Source: Clostridia bacterium (GTDB lineage Bacteria > Bacillota > Clostridia > Christensenellales > Aristaeellaceae). From it: a stretch of DNA of 64,000 bases. The notes beneath the pieces were generated by a model. That model worked only from the letters and a program-made list of their open reading frames with translations, had not been told where the DNA came from and did not search any database. Made by a program: the position numbers and the translations under genes. Location: the NCBI GenBank assembly GCA_017412715.1, contig JAFPWU010000034.1, positions 1 to 64,000 on the forward strand, given 5' to 3'. Below are positions 45,756 to 55,405 of this stretch, piece after piece (the stretch's first letter is position 1; every line of letters begins with the position of its first letter).

Positions 45756-48122
45756 TTATCCCAGGACCTCCCCTGCGATATCCGCGCTGGCCTTGGCGTC
45801 CCGGGCATAATAGTCCGCGCCGATTTCCGCGGCGTATTCCGGGGTCAGCACGGCGCCCCCCACCATGATTTTGCAGTCCGCCCCCGCCTCCCGCAGGGCG
45901 CGGATGGTTTCCGCCATGCTGGGCAGGGTGGTGGTCATCAGGGCGGAAAGCCCCACCAGGGGAATGTTTTCCGACAGAACCGTTTCCACGATTTTTCCGG
46001 GAGGTACGTCCCGGCCCAGATCCAGGACGGTGTATCCATAGTTTTCCAGCACCACCCGGACGATATTCTTTCCGATATCGTGGATATCCCCCCGGACGGT
46101 GGCCAGCAGGATCTTTCCCCGGCTGAGCCCTGCGCCGGCGCCGGCCGACAGGCGCTCCTTCAGCAGCTCGAACCCCTGGCTGGCGGCCTGGGCCGCCCGC
46201 AGCAGCTGGGGCAGGAAGATCTGCTGCTTCTCGTAGGCCGCCCCGACCCGGTTCAGCGCGGGAATCAGCTGGCCGTCGATAATTTCCATCTCAGAGGAGG
46301 TTTCCAGGGCCGCCCGGATCAGGCGGGCCACTTCCCCGCCCTGCCCCTGGAGCATGGCCTTCTCCAGGGCATTGGCGTCAAAAGCGGCAGCGGGAGCCGC
46401 CGCCTGGGCGGTCTGCTGGGGGGCTGGGAACTCGCTGCACAGCCGGATATACTTCTCCCCGCCCGGATCCTGCCCGCTGAGCACCTGGAAGGCGGCGATG
46501 GCCTTCCGGATGGCCGGCTGGCCGGGGTTGACGATGGGGCATTCCAGCCCGGCCATCAGGGCCTGGGTCAGGAAGCTGACGGTGATATTCTCCCGCTCCG
46601 GCATGCCGAAGGAGATGTTGCTGACGCCCAGAAGGGTATGCACCCCCAGCCGCCGGACGGCCATCAGGGCCTGGAGGGTTTCCCGGGCCTGCTCCTGCTG
46701 GGCGGAGACGGTGAGCGTGAGACAGTCGATATACAGATCCTGGCGGGGAATGCCCAGCGCCTCGGCCGCGTCGACGATCCTCCGGGCGATTTCCACCCGC
46801 CCCTGCCAGCTTTCGGGAATTCCGTTCTCATCCAGGCAGAGGCCCACCACCGCCGCCCCGTACTTCCTGCACAGGGGAAGAATCCTCTCCAGGGACTCCC
46901 GGGTGCCGTTCACGGAGTTTACCAGCGCCTTGCCGCAATAAATCCGCAGGGCGGCTTCGATCACTTCGGGATCGGAGGAATCGATCTGCAGAGGCAGGTC
47001 CGTGGCTCCCTGGAGGGCCTGAACGGTTCGGACCATGGCGGCCTTCTCATCGAGCCCCGGCAGGCCCACGTTTACGTCCAGCAGCTCCGCCCCGGCCTCC
47101 TGCTGCTGGGCCGCGAGGGACAGGACATAGTCCAGGTCCCCCTCCCGCAGGGCCTGCTGCAGGCGCTTTTTGCCGGTGGGATTGATCCGCTCCCCAATGA
47201 TCCGGAGATGTCCGTCCTCCGCCACCTGCCGGGCGGAGCAAAGCCCGTTCCGGGCCTCCAGCAGGTCCATGCCCTGGATTCCCTGAGGCAGGCCGTCCCG
47301 CAGCGCCCGGATAAAGTCCGGCGTGCTGCCGCAGCAGCCCCCCAGCATTCTGACCCCCAAGGGAAGGGCCTGCAGGGCCGCCTCGCGGAAGGCCTCCGGG
47401 GTCATGGCGTAGGCGCCGGTGGCCGGGTCGGGCAGGCCGGCATTGGGCTTAAAGATCAGCGGCAGTGCCGTCCATTGCCGGAGCTCCCGGACCAGGGGAA
47501 GCAGCTCCCCGGGCCCCAGGCTGCAGTTGAAGCCCAGGGCATCGACCCCCAGCCCCGTCAGGGTCAGGGCCATGGCGGGCACGGTGGTTCCCAGAAAAGT
47601 GCGGCCGGTGGCTTCAAAGGTCATGGTGACCCAGACCGGCAGGGAAGTCGTCTCTTTTGCGGCCAGCACCCCGGCCCGGACCTCCTGCAGATCGCTCATG
47701 GTTTCGAAAACCACCAGGTCGGCTCCGGCCCCGGCTCCTGCTGTCAGCATTTCGGCGAAGGCGGCATAGGCCTCCTCAAAGGAAAGGGTGCCCAGGGGCT
47801 CCAGCAGCTGTCCCAGGGGGCCGATATCCAGCGCTACCCTGCAGCCGGGGGCTGCCGCCGCCCGGGCGCACCGGACGCCCGCGGAGACCAGCTCCGAAAC
47901 GGAACAGCCAGATCCGGCGGCCTTAAACCGGTTGGCGCCGAAGGTATTGGCATAGATCACCCGGCTGCCGGCGGAAACGTAGGCGCGGTGGATCTTCTGA
48001 ACCTCTTCCGGATGGGTCACGTTCCAGACTTCGGGCATGCCGCCCAGGGGGAGCCCTGCCGCCTGCAGCATGGTGCCCATGCCGCCGTCCAGCAGGATCA
48101 GGTCAGAATCAGCAGGATTCAC
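45756..48122 (-). CDS. metH: Cobalamin-dependent methionine synthase, three-module form
   Basis: Transfers a methyl group from methyltetrahydrofolate via cobalamin to homocysteine, 788 residues. Residues 1-290 are the homocysteine domain with zinc cysteines (GFNCSLG, GGCCG), about 300-560 the pterin domain, and about 570-788 the cobalamin cap and Rossmann domain with GDIHDIGKN near 677. It lacks the reactivation domain (E. coli MetH is about 1,230 residues), which is the separate gene upstream. GTG start, nine bases after AAAGGAGG, overlapping that gene by 14 bases. Confidence 0.95.
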   Translation of the reverse strand: MNPADSDLILLDGGMGTMLQAAGLPLGGMPEVWNVTHPEEVQKIHRAYVSAGSRVIYANTFGANRFKAAGSGCSVSELVSAGVRCARAAAAPGCRVALDIGPLGQLLEPLGTLSFEEAYAAFAEMLTAGAGAGADLVVFETMSDLQEVRAGVLAAKETTSLPVWVTMTFEATGRTFLGTTVPAMALTLTGLGVDALGFNCSLGPGELLPLVRELRQWTALPLIFKPNAGLPDPATGAYAMTPEAFREAALQALPLGVRMLGGCCGSTPDFIRALRDGLPQGIQGMDLLEARNGLCSARQVAEDGHLRIIGERINPTGKKRLQQALREGDLDYVLSLAAQQQEAGAELLDVNVGLPGLDEKAAMVRTVQALQGATDLPLQIDSSDPEVIEAALRIYCGKALVNSVNGTRESLERILPLCRKYGAAVVGLCLDENGIPESWQGRVEIARRIVDAAEALGIPRQDLYIDCLTLTVSAQQEQARETLQALMAVRRLGVHTLLGVSNISFGMPERENITVSFLTQALMAGLECPIVNPGQPAIRKAIAAFQVLSGQDPGGEKYIRLCSEFPAPQQTAQAAAPAAAFDANALEKAMLQGQGGEVARLIRAALETSSEMEIIDGQLIPALNRVGAAYEKQQIFLPQLLRAAQAASQGFELLKERLSAGAGAGLSRGKILLATVRGDIHDIGKNIVRVVLENYGYTVLDLGRDVPPGKIVETVLSENIPLVGLSALMTTTLPSMAETIRALREAGADCKIMVGGAVLTPEYAAEIGADYYARDAKASADIAGEVLG

Positions 48123-48780
48123 AGGTTCGATCCTCCTTTCGATAGGAACAGCCGCCCGCCAGCGGGCAGGCTTCGCACCGGGGACGGGGTGATTTTTCCG
48201 GCGGGTCCCCGGTGAGGCCCGCCAGGGCGGTCACGGTCTTCTGGGGAATCATGAGCCCCCCGGCGGTCAGGGAAACCCCCAGCAGCCGATGGACGTTCAG
48301 CAGCTCACAGACCTCCCGCTGGGCTTCCAGGGGAAAATCCCCGTATCCGGGGCTGTATCGCGGGGTCAGATGCAGGGGGGCGAATTCCGCGGCCAGATCC
48401 CGGCACAGATTGTCGGTGACATTTTCCACCGCGGCGCTGGCCAGGGCGTCCAGCAGCACCGCGTCCGCCATGCTCCGGGACTGGGTCTGACGGAGCAGGA
48501 GCTCGGTTTCCATGCCCAGGGTGGCAGCCAGCAGAATCACCCGGAGGCAGCAGGACAGATGCCTCCGGATATCCTGTCCGGGAAGGAAAAAGGAGGTGCC
48601 CTCCAGCCTCAGATCCTCCCCCAGGGAGAACTGGCGCCAGGTGATCCGGGGCCGGGCCCGGGAGCGGAGCAGGGCCGAGCATTTTTCCATCGCCGCGGCC
48701 AGCTGGGGATCCGGGGCGTCCCGGACGCCGAGGTATCGGAGCGCCTCCTTCAGGGAGATCTCCGTAAGCCTTCCTTCCAT
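48109..48780 (-). CDS. Methionine synthase reactivation-domain protein
   Basis: Stand-alone version of the AdoMet-binding reactivation domain of MetH, 223 residues. The family motif RYSPGYGDFPLEAQ (around residue 140) binds AdoMet in E. coli MetH. A cysteine-rich C-terminus (CEACPLAGGCSYRKED...CESC) is extra and may bind metal. It is the first gene of the two-gene transcript with metH and overlaps it, so both parts should be made together. A similar split exists in Thermotoga. Confidence 0.92.
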   Translation of the reverse strand: MEGRLTEISLKEALRYLGVRDAPDPQLAAAMEKCSALLRSRARPRITWRQFSLGEDLRLEGTSFFLPGQDIRRHLSCCLRVILLAATLGMETELLLRQTQSRSMADAVLLDALASAAVENVTDNLCRDLAAEFAPLHLTPRYSPGYGDFPLEAQREVCELLNVHRLLGVSLTAGGLMIPQKTVTALAGLTGDPPEKSPRPRCEACPLAGGCSYRKEDRTCESC

Positions 48781-49020
48781 TCGCTCTCCCCTTCCGCGCG
48801 AGTATCCGGATGATTGGAAACGCCAGGCCCATGCGCTTTCCGCGGCTGTCGTCTGATCGGAGGATAAACGTACCTCGCCCGGACGCAGGCGATGACCGCT
48901 GGAATGGAATTGATGAGCGTTTCCTTCAGGACTTGATAACAGGTTGTTCCGGGAAGATTATACACGGTTTGCGGACTGGATACAAGGGATGGAGAAGGGG
49001 CGCCGCCCCTTGAAAAACCC
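48781..49020. other. metH leader and shared intergenic region
   Basis: About 170 bases lie between the metH promoter and its first ATG. I looked for SAM (S-box), cobalamin and T-box cores and found none. The region also carries the start of the divergent promoter at 49010. Confidence 0.5.
48957..48985 (-). promoter_or_regulatory. metH operon promoter (minus strand)
   Basis: TTGTAT (48985-48980) and TATAAT (48962-48957) are 17 bases apart on the minus strand. Confidence 0.75.
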
Positions 49021-49039
49021 CCTGATGCTATGGTAGAAT
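49010..49039 (+). promoter_or_regulatory. Promoter of the secreted peptidase-like and CapA genes
   Basis: TTGAAA (49010-49015) and an extended -10 TGGTAGAAT (TAGAAT 49034-49039) are 18 bases apart. Confidence 0.8.
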
Positions 49040-49075
49040 GCGATACCGTGAGGGAAGGAAGGAGAGGTATTTTTC

Positions 49076-49900
49076 GTGAAGAGAAGGCTGGTGGGGGCGC
49101 TGCTGTGCCTGCTGCTGCTTTGGCCCATGAGCGGCGTCATGGAGGAGGAAGAAGACCTCCTGGTGGAAGAAATTATCGAAAATGTGATGCTGGATGACGA
49201 TGATGTGGAAGAAGTCATCGATTATCCGGATGAAAATGGACCGGAAGTGGAAGAGATTGGTACTCCCCGGGAGGATTTCATCGACCGGATCATTGCCCTG
49301 GGCCAGAAGCTGTATGAGGATGCGGACGGCCGGCGGAAGCGGGCTCACTATGCTTCGGATATCTATGTCTGCAAGAATTTTACCGTCTATCTGTTCCGCC
49401 AGAACCGGGACGATTTCCGGATGGAGGAGTTTCCGGACACGCCCCTGGTGATTCCCAACAACCTGCCGGCGGCCAAATGCAAGCCCTACGCCTACGGGTT
49501 TCTGTGGGAGGAGGTTCCGGCGGCGGAGGGAAATCCCTTTGAGGTGGCGGCCCAGTTCATCTACGATCCGAACCTGACGAAGGCGGAAAACCTGGAGCTG
49601 GCGAAGGAATTCATGCGCCAGGCCCGCCGGGGGGATTATTTCCAGATGTCCGCGGACTATGATTACGGCGTGGGGGCCCACAGCGCAATCATGCTGTCCT
49701 ATGACCCGGCGGCTGACGAGATTCACTGGATGGACAGCAATATGCGGGGCGGAAAGATCGACGGCATCCGATACGGGCTGGTGCAGTTTGACGCGGTGAA
49801 GAGCGTGGAATGGTGGGCTTCCGCCTTCTGCCATAAGAAGCGGGGCGCCACGCTGTACCGGCTGAGGGAGGACATTATCTACGCCGGCGATTTACCATAA
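49076..49900 (+). CDS. Secreted protein with papain-like cysteine-peptidase features
   Basis: Exported protein of 274 residues. An N-terminal signal sequence (about 1-22) is followed by a highly acidic stretch (about 23-60). The C-terminal half has candidate Cys-His-Asp catalytic residues in NlpC/C39-like order: cysteine in AAKCKPYAYGF (about 138), histidine in VGAHSAIMLSY (about 201), and aspartate in HWMDSN (about 222). I cannot name the family; a peptidase or amidase of the cell wall is inferred. GTG start at 49076 follows GGAGAGG. It is followed 18 bases on by the CapA-like gene. Confidence 0.6.
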   Translation: MKRRLVGALLCLLLLWPMSGVMEEEEDLLVEEIIENVMLDDDDVEEVIDYPDENGPEVEEIGTPREDFIDRIIALGQKLYEDADGRRKRAHYASDIYVCKNFTVYLFRQNRDDFRMEEFPDTPLVIPNNLPAAKCKPYAYGFLWEEVPAAEGNPFEVAAQFIYDPNLTKAENLELAKEFMRQARRGDYFQMSADYDYGVGAHSAIMLSYDPAADEIHWMDSNMRGGKIDGIRYGLVQFDAVKSVEWWASAFCHKKRGATLYRLREDIIYAGDLP

Positions 49901-49918
49901 TGGAAGGGGAGAAAATAG

Positions 49919-51040
49919 ATGAAACGACTGATAGGCCTGCTGATGAGCCTGCTGCTTCTGATAAGCGCGCAGGCGGCCTGCGCGAAGACGGAGACGCAGG
50001 GGGTTGAAAGCCAGCTGGAGAGCGGGGAAAACATCTTTGTCTTCTCCCTGCTGGGGGACTGCTGCATCGGGGATGTATCCGGCTCCTACGGGCATAAAAA
50101 CGGGTATATCCATAAGATCGGCCAGGCGGGATTTGACTATCCCTTCAGCTATGTGGCGGACATGTTCGCGGAGGATGACCTGACGGTGGCCAACTGCGAA
50201 TGCACCTTCTCCTCCCGGAACAAACCCCGCAACGGGGTCATGTTTCCCATGATTGCCGCGCCGGAATACGCGGAGGTGCTGAAAAAGGGAAACGTGGACG
50301 TCTGCAATCTGGCGAACAATCACTGCCTGCGGGATTTCGGCACCCGGGGCGTGGAAGATACCATAGCGGCCCTGGAAGCTCAGGATATCGCTTATTTCTA
50401 TAACGAGAACACCTGGAGCACGACGGTCAAGGGGGTCAAAATCGGCTTCGTGGGATATACCTACCCCATGAACGAACAGAAGCTGAAAAAGTATGTGCAG
50501 GCCATGGAGGAGCTGCGGGCGGAGGGATGCACCTTTGTGGTGGCGTCCGCCCACTGGGGGACGGAACCCACCCGGAAAAAATCCACCGGCAAGGAATACC
50601 AGCTGGACGGAAATCAGAAATACGGCTATAAAATGATCGACGCGGGATTCGACATGGTGTACGGCCACGGATCCCACACCTGCCAGATGATCCGCTGGTA
50701 CAAGGGCAAGGTGATCTTTTACGGGCTGAGCAACTTTACCTTCGGCGCGGACGCCTCCCCCAGGGACGACGACTCGGTGGCGGTTCAGATCTCCTTTGAC
50801 ATTCACGAGGACGGAACCATGACCGCCCGGGAGATGTACGCCATGCCCTTCAAGATGCACAAAAACTCCGATTACCGCCCCTGGCCCATTTCGGAGCAGG
50901 CGGGGAAGGAGCAGGTCTGGGAGAAAATGTACTACAACGGCTGGCCGAAGCATAAGGCTTCCCCGGCGTCCAATCTGCCGGAAAGCTTCCTGACCACGGG
51001 GTATGTGGATTTCAGGACGCTTCCGGTGACGGAGGAGTAA
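49919..51040 (+). CDS. CapA/PGA-synthesis-like metallophosphatase-fold protein
   Basis: Secreted protein of 373 residues with a signal peptide (about 1-22). The CapA domain motifs are in order: LGDCCIG (about 42), VANCECTF (about 92), NLANNHCLRDFG (about 135), ASAHWGTE (about 205) and YGHGSHT (about 250). These metal-binding residues are shared with metallophosphatases. Homologues take part in poly-gamma-glutamate or capsule formation, but the other cap genes are absent. The neighbouring cysteine-peptidase-like protein may act on the same surface polymer. Confidence 0.88.
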   Translation: MKRLIGLLMSLLLLISAQAACAKTETQGVESQLESGENIFVFSLLGDCCIGDVSGSYGHKNGYIHKIGQAGFDYPFSYVADMFAEDDLTVANCECTFSSRNKPRNGVMFPMIAAPEYAEVLKKGNVDVCNLANNHCLRDFGTRGVEDTIAALEAQDIAYFYNENTWSTTVKGVKIGFVGYTYPMNEQKLKKYVQAMEELRAEGCTFVVASAHWGTEPTRKKSTGKEYQLDGNQKYGYKMIDAGFDMVYGHGSHTCQMIRWYKGKVIFYGLSNFTFGADASPRDDDSVAVQISFDIHEDGTMTAREMYAMPFKMHKNSDYRPWPISEQAGKEQVWEKMYYNGWPKHKASPASNLPESFLTTGYVDFRTLPVTEE

Positions 51041-51131
51041 TCCAGCTTTCAACGGACAGAACAGGCCGGAGGGCGCGCGCCATTCCGGCCTGTGCCATGA
51101 ACAGAATCCCTGAACAGAATGGAGGAACCGG

Positions 51132-52460
51132 ATGAAGCAGGGCAAGGAAGCGCAGCCGATGGGTCCCCTGACCCGGAGGAAGACGCGGCAGCGGGAGGGC
51201 TTCCGGCGCAGGGGGATGCGCTGGCTGTACAGGGTGCTGCGCCCCTTCTTCCACTGCCGGGTGAAGTATCCGCCGGGGCTTGAGGACAGCCAGGACCCGG
51301 TGGTCTTTATCGCGAACCACTATAATGTTTTCGGCCCCCTGAGCTTCTGCATCTCCGTGTCCCTGGAATATCAGATCTGGATCAATTCCGAGCTGGTGGA
51401 TGAGCGTACGGCCTCCGAAGGAATCCATGCGGGGATCCGGCAGATTCTGCCCTTCCTCAGCGATGCAAAAATCACCCGGATCTGTGAGAAAATCGTATCG
51501 CTGGTGCTCTATGCCCTCCGGAATATCGGGATGATTCCCGTGGACCGGCAGGATGCCTCCAAGCTTCTTTCCACCATGCGGAACAGCATTGCCGCCCTGC
51601 AGGAGGGGAAGAATCTGCTGATCTTTCCGGAGACGGGAATCCCGGAATACTCCCTGACCTCCGTGACCCCCTTCTTTTCCGGATTTGCCACCCTGGGCCG
51701 GCTGTATCACCGGAAGACGGGAAAGTGCCTGCGGTTTGTGCCCTGCTATATTGACGAACAGCATTATCAGATCCGGATGGGAGAGCCCGTGATCTGGAAT
51801 CCGGAGGAGGACCCCCGGGTGGAGACGGAGCGGATTTCAGATGAGCTGAACCTGTGCATTCGGGAGATGGCGGCGGAGAACCGGGGCGTGGAAAAGGAAA
51901 AGAACCGGCCCCGGCCCCTCTATCGGACGATCCTTTTCTTCTGCAATCTGATCCGGTTCCTGCTGCTGATTCCCCTGACCGTGGCGCTGGGAATCTCCAA
52001 TAGGGGGATGATCCTTCCGCTCTACATGATCAGCGAGGGAATCCGGGTGCTGTTCAATGCGGTCTGCAGCGTTTCCTACGTGGCCACCAACCGGGCGCCC
52101 TTTCTGTTCTCCCATACGGTGGGCATTCTGACGGATCTGGCCATGCTGATCTATCTGGCCGGAACCGGGGTGAATAAGCTGTACTGGCTGGTACTGGCCC
52201 TGGGGCTGAACGGAGCGGCGATTCTCGTCAGCAATATCATCGCCCTCTCCAGGTTCCGCCGCTGCAGCGGACTGAATTATTTCGATACCCTTTCGGCGAA
52301 CCTGCTGTGCGTCCTGGTTCTGCGCTATCTGCTGCAGATCCGGCTGACCCGGCTGGTGTCCGGCGCCCTTTTCCTGGCCGTGGCCGTCAGCCTGCTCTTT
52401 TCCACCTGCTTCTCCCTGGCCTTCAATGCCCGGATCGGGCGGGAGGAGCGGGAGGAATGA
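51132..52460 (+). CDS. PlsC-like acyltransferase with multi-helix C-terminus
   Basis: Protein of 442 residues. Residues about 30-240 resemble lysophosphatidate-type acyltransferases: ANHYNVFG in place of NHxxxxD, VDRQDASKLL, and FPETG in place of FPEGT, then VPCYI. The usual aspartate of the first motif is missing. Residues about 260-440 are a separate membrane domain of about six helices. ATG 51132 follows GGAGGAACC. Lipid acylation is a reasonable guess, but the altered motif makes activity uncertain. Confidence 0.75.
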   Translation: MKQGKEAQPMGPLTRRKTRQREGFRRRGMRWLYRVLRPFFHCRVKYPPGLEDSQDPVVFIANHYNVFGPLSFCISVSLEYQIWINSELVDERTASEGIHAGIRQILPFLSDAKITRICEKIVSLVLYALRNIGMIPVDRQDASKLLSTMRNSIAALQEGKNLLIFPETGIPEYSLTSVTPFFSGFATLGRLYHRKTGKCLRFVPCYIDEQHYQIRMGEPVIWNPEEDPRVETERISDELNLCIREMAAENRGVEKEKNRPRPLYRTILFFCNLIRFLLLIPLTVALGISNRGMILPLYMISEGIRVLFNAVCSVSYVATNRAPFLFSHTVGILTDLAMLIYLAGTGVNKLYWLVLALGLNGAAILVSNIIALSRFRRCSGLNYFDTLSANLLCVLVLRYLLQIRLTRLVSGALFLAVAVSLLFSTCFSLAFNARIGREEREE

Positions 52461-52514
52461 ATGCAGGATTCCGGGGAAGGTGCGCTTCCCCGCTTTGTGC
52501 GGACGGGGATCGGA

Positions 52515-52543
52515 TTGAAATGAAAGGCTGGATATGGTAGAAT
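52515..52543 (+). promoter_or_regulatory. Promoter of the rfbA/rfbB operon
   Basis: TTGAAA (52515-52520) and extended TGGTAGAAT (TAGAAT 52538-52543) are 17 bases apart. Confidence 0.82.
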
Positions 52544-52574
52544 GGCCTGAGAAATGAGAGGAGGCTGCCGGGAA

Positions 52575-53462
52575 ATGAAAGGGATTATACTGGCGGGAGG
52601 CGCGGGAACGCGGCTGTACCCCCTGACCATGGTGACCAGCAAGCAGCTGCTGCCGGTCTATGATAAACCGATGATCTATTATCCCCTGAGCACGCTGATG
52701 CTGGCCGGGATCCGGGAGGTCCTGATTATTTCCACCCCGGTGGATACGCCCCGGTTTGAAACCCTGCTGGGGGACGGGAGCCAGTTCGGCATGAGCCTTC
52801 AATACAAGGTGCAGCCCTCGCCGGACGGGCTGGCCCAGGCCTTCCTGCTGGGGGAGGAATTTATCGGTCAGGACGCCTGCGCCATGGTGCTGGGGGACAA
52901 TATCTTCTATGGCAACGGCTTCGGCCGGGTGCTGCGGGAAGCGGCGCGGAACGCGGAGGAACGCGGCCGGGCCACGATCTTCGGGTATTACGTGAATGAC
53001 CCGGAGCGCTTCGGCATCGTGGAATTCGATGAGGAGGGAAAGGTGATTTCCGTAGAGGAAAAGCCGGCCCATCCCAAGAGCAATTACTGCATTACCGGGC
53101 TGTATTTCTATCCGAAGGGGGTCAGCGGGATGGCCCACGGGGTGAAGCCTTCCGCCCGGGGCGAGCTGGAGATTACCACCCTGAACGAGATGTACCTGAA
53201 GCAGGGGACGCTGGATGTGCAGCTGCTGGGCCGGGGATACGCCTGGCTGGATACGGGAACCATGGACAGCCTGGTGGACGCGGCGGATTTTGTCCGCATG
53301 ATCCAGAAGCGGCAGAGCGTTGTGATCTCGGCCCCGGAGGAAATCGCCTACAGGAACGGCTGGATCGACAGGGACGCGCTGATGGAGTCCGCCCGGCGGT
53401 ACGGGAAGAGCCCCTACGGGGAGCATCTGATGGCTGTAGCGGACGGAAAGCTGAGATATTGA
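52575..53462 (+). CDS. rfbA: Glucose-1-phosphate thymidylyltransferase
   Basis: First enzyme of dTDP-rhamnose synthesis, 295 residues. The nucleotide-binding [11 protein letters not shown] (8-18), [12 protein letters not shown] and [12 protein letters not shown] segments are conserved. ATG 52575 follows GAGGAGG. It pairs with rfbB. The later steps (rfbC, rfbD) are not in the window. Confidence 0.97.
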   Translation: MKGIILAGGAGTRLYPLTMVTSKQLLPVYDKPMIYYPLSTLMLAGIREVLIISTPVDTPRFETLLGDGSQFGMSLQYKVQPSPDGLAQAFLLGEEFIGQDACAMVLGDNIFYGNGFGRVLREAARNAEERGRATIFGYYVNDPERFGIVEFDEEGKVISVEEKPAHPKSNYCITGLYFYPKGVSGMAHGVKPSARGELEITTLNEMYLKQGTLDVQLLGRGYAWLDTGTMDSLVDAADFVRMIQKRQSVVISAPEEIAYRNGWIDRDALMESARRYGKSPYGEHLMAVADGKLRY

Positions 53463-53478
53463 CAGGGGGAAGGGACAG

Positions 53479-54498
53479 ATGACCATTCTTGTAACCGGCG
53501 GAGCCGGCTTTATCGGGAGCAATTTCATTTTTCATATGCTGGAAAAGTATCCGGAATACCGGATCGTCTGCCTGGACAAGCTGACCTACGCGGGCAATCT
53601 TTCCACCCTGAAGGGCGTCATGGACAACCCTCATTTCCGTTTCGTCCGGGCGGATATCTGCGACCGGGAAGCGGTATATCAGCTCTTTGAGGAGGAGCAT
53701 CCGGACATCGTGGTGAACTTCGCCGCGGAAAGCCATGTGGACCGGTCCATCGAGGATCCGGGAATCTTCCTGCAGACGAATATCCTGGGAACGGCGACGC
53801 TGATGGACGCCTGCCGGAAATACGGGATTACCCGGTATCATCAGGTGAGCACCGACGAGGTCTACGGGGATCTGCCCCTGGACCGGCCGGATCTGCTGTT
53901 TACGGAGGAGACGCCGATTCACACCTCTTCTCCCTACTCCAGCAGCAAGGCCGCCGCGGATCTGCTGGTGATGGCCTATCATCGGACCTACGGCCTTCCC
54001 TGCACCATTTCCCGGTGCTCCAACAACTACGGACCCTATCACTTCCCGGAAAAGCTGATCCCTCTGATGATCGCCAACGCGCTGAACGACAGGCCCCTGC
54101 CCGTATACGGGGAGGGAAAGAACGTGCGGGACTGGCTGTACGTGGAGGATCACTGCAAGGCCATTGACCTGATCATTCATCAGGGCCGGGTGGGCGAGGT
54201 CTATAATATCGGCGGGCATAACGAGATGGCGAACATCGACATCGTGAAGCTGATCTGCAGGGAGCTGGAGAAGCCGGAAAGCCTGATCACCTATGTGACG
54301 GATCGGAAGGGACACGATATGCGCTATGCCATCGATCCCACGAAGATCCACCGGGAGCTGGGATGGCTGCCGGAGACGAAGTTTGCCGACGGCATCCGGA
54401 AGACCATCCGGTGGTATCTGGAAAACCGGGACTGGTGGGAAGAGATCATCAGCGGGGAATACCGGAACTACTATGAGAAGATGTACGGAAACCGGTAA
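53479..54498 (+). CDS. rfbB: dTDP-glucose 4,6-dehydratase
   Basis: Makes dTDP-4-keto-6-deoxyglucose, 339 residues. The Rossmann motif GGAGFIGSNF (6-15), the active-site segment STDEVYGDL and the YSSSKAAAD catalytic Tyr-Lys pair are present. GGGGAAGGG precedes the ATG, 16 bases after rfbA. Confidence 0.97.
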   Translation: MTILVTGGAGFIGSNFIFHMLEKYPEYRIVCLDKLTYAGNLSTLKGVMDNPHFRFVRADICDREAVYQLFEEEHPDIVVNFAAESHVDRSIEDPGIFLQTNILGTATLMDACRKYGITRYHQVSTDEVYGDLPLDRPDLLFTEETPIHTSSPYSSSKAAADLLVMAYHRTYGLPCTISRCSNNYGPYHFPEKLIPLMIANALNDRPLPVYGEGKNVRDWLYVEDHCKAIDLIIHQGRVGEVYNIGGHNEMANIDIVKLICRELEKPESLITYVTDRKGHDMRYAIDPTKIHRELGWLPETKFADGIRKTIRWYLENRDWWEEIISGEYRNYYEKMYGNR

Positions 54499-54521
54499 GG
54501 GTTCCGGAAAGGGGAAAACGC

Positions 54522-55217
54522 TTGCGGACGCTGGTCATTATTCCGGCCTATAACGAGGAAGCCAGCCTTCCCTCCACGGTCGAAGAGCTGCGGGAGAAGG
54601 CGCCGGGCGCGGATTACGTGATCGTCAATGACGGTTCCGGAGACGGCACGGCGGAGGTCTGCCGCGCCGGCGGTTACCCGCTGCTCAATCTGCCCACAAA
54701 CCTGGGCCTGGCCGGAGCTTTCCAGACGGGCATGCGCTATGCCCTGGAGCAGGGATATGACGCCGCCATGCAGCTGGACGCGGACGGCCAGCACGATCCC
54801 GCCTTTATCGCGCCCATGGTGGAGAAAATGGAGCGGGAGCAGCTGGATCTGGTGCTGGGCTCCCGCTTTCTCACCTCAAGCCGCCCCCGGAGTCTGCGAA
54901 TGGCGGGAAACGCGCTGATCGAATGGGCGGTTCGCCTGACCACGGGCCAGAAGGTGACCGACCCCACCTGCGGCATGCGGCTGTACGGCCGGCGGGTGAT
55001 GACGCATATGGCTTATTCCCCGGTCGCCCGGCCGGAGCCGGATACCCTGGCGCTGCTGATCCGCAGCGGGGCCAGGACGGGGGAGGTTCCCGTGTCCATC
55101 CGGGAGCGGCAGGCGGGGGAGAGCTACCTGAGCCTGGGAAAGTCCGTACGCTATATGGCCCAGATGGGGATGAACATCTTCATCCTCCAGTGGGTCATGG
55201 AAAAAGAGAAGCTATAG
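54522..55217 (+). CDS. Glycosyltransferase family 2 (dolichyl-phosphate-mannose-synthase-like)
   Basis: GT-A enzyme of 231 residues that probably loads a sugar onto undecaprenyl phosphate. The N-terminal LVIIPAYNEEASLPST, NDGSGDGT and MQLDADGQHDP (DxD) motifs are clear. TTG start at 54522 with AAAGGGG upstream. It lacks a membrane segment, and the next genes (DUF2304-like and GT-C-like) supply membrane partners, a common grouping for polyprenyl-phosphate sugar donors. Confidence 0.9.
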   Translation: MRTLVIIPAYNEEASLPSTVEELREKAPGADYVIVNDGSGDGTAEVCRAGGYPLLNLPTNLGLAGAFQTGMRYALEQGYDAAMQLDADGQHDPAFIAPMVEKMEREQLDLVLGSRFLTSSRPRSLRMAGNALIEWAVRLTTGQKVTDPTCGMRLYGRRVMTHMAYSPVARPEPDTLALLIRSGARTGEVPVSIRERQAGESYLSLGKSVRYMAQMGMNIFILQWVMEKEKL

Positions 55218-55405
55218 GGAAACGCTGATTTCTTCCTTCCGGGCGAGCCTCCCCTTTACGCAGGCGGATGTGAAGCCTTCGCTCAGGGAAATGTCCCCGA
55301 AGCGCTTTTTCGGCGTTTCCTTCGCATGAAGGCGCAATTCTGCGGCGCGCCTTCGTGAAACCGGTCTGCCGGATATGCCGGAGCCGCGCCGGCCCGGGAA
55401 TAAGC

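Noticed and set aside
48781..48956. Possible riboswitch in the metH leader
   Set aside because: No SAM, cobalamin or T-box core sequence or structure could be recognised on the minus strand.
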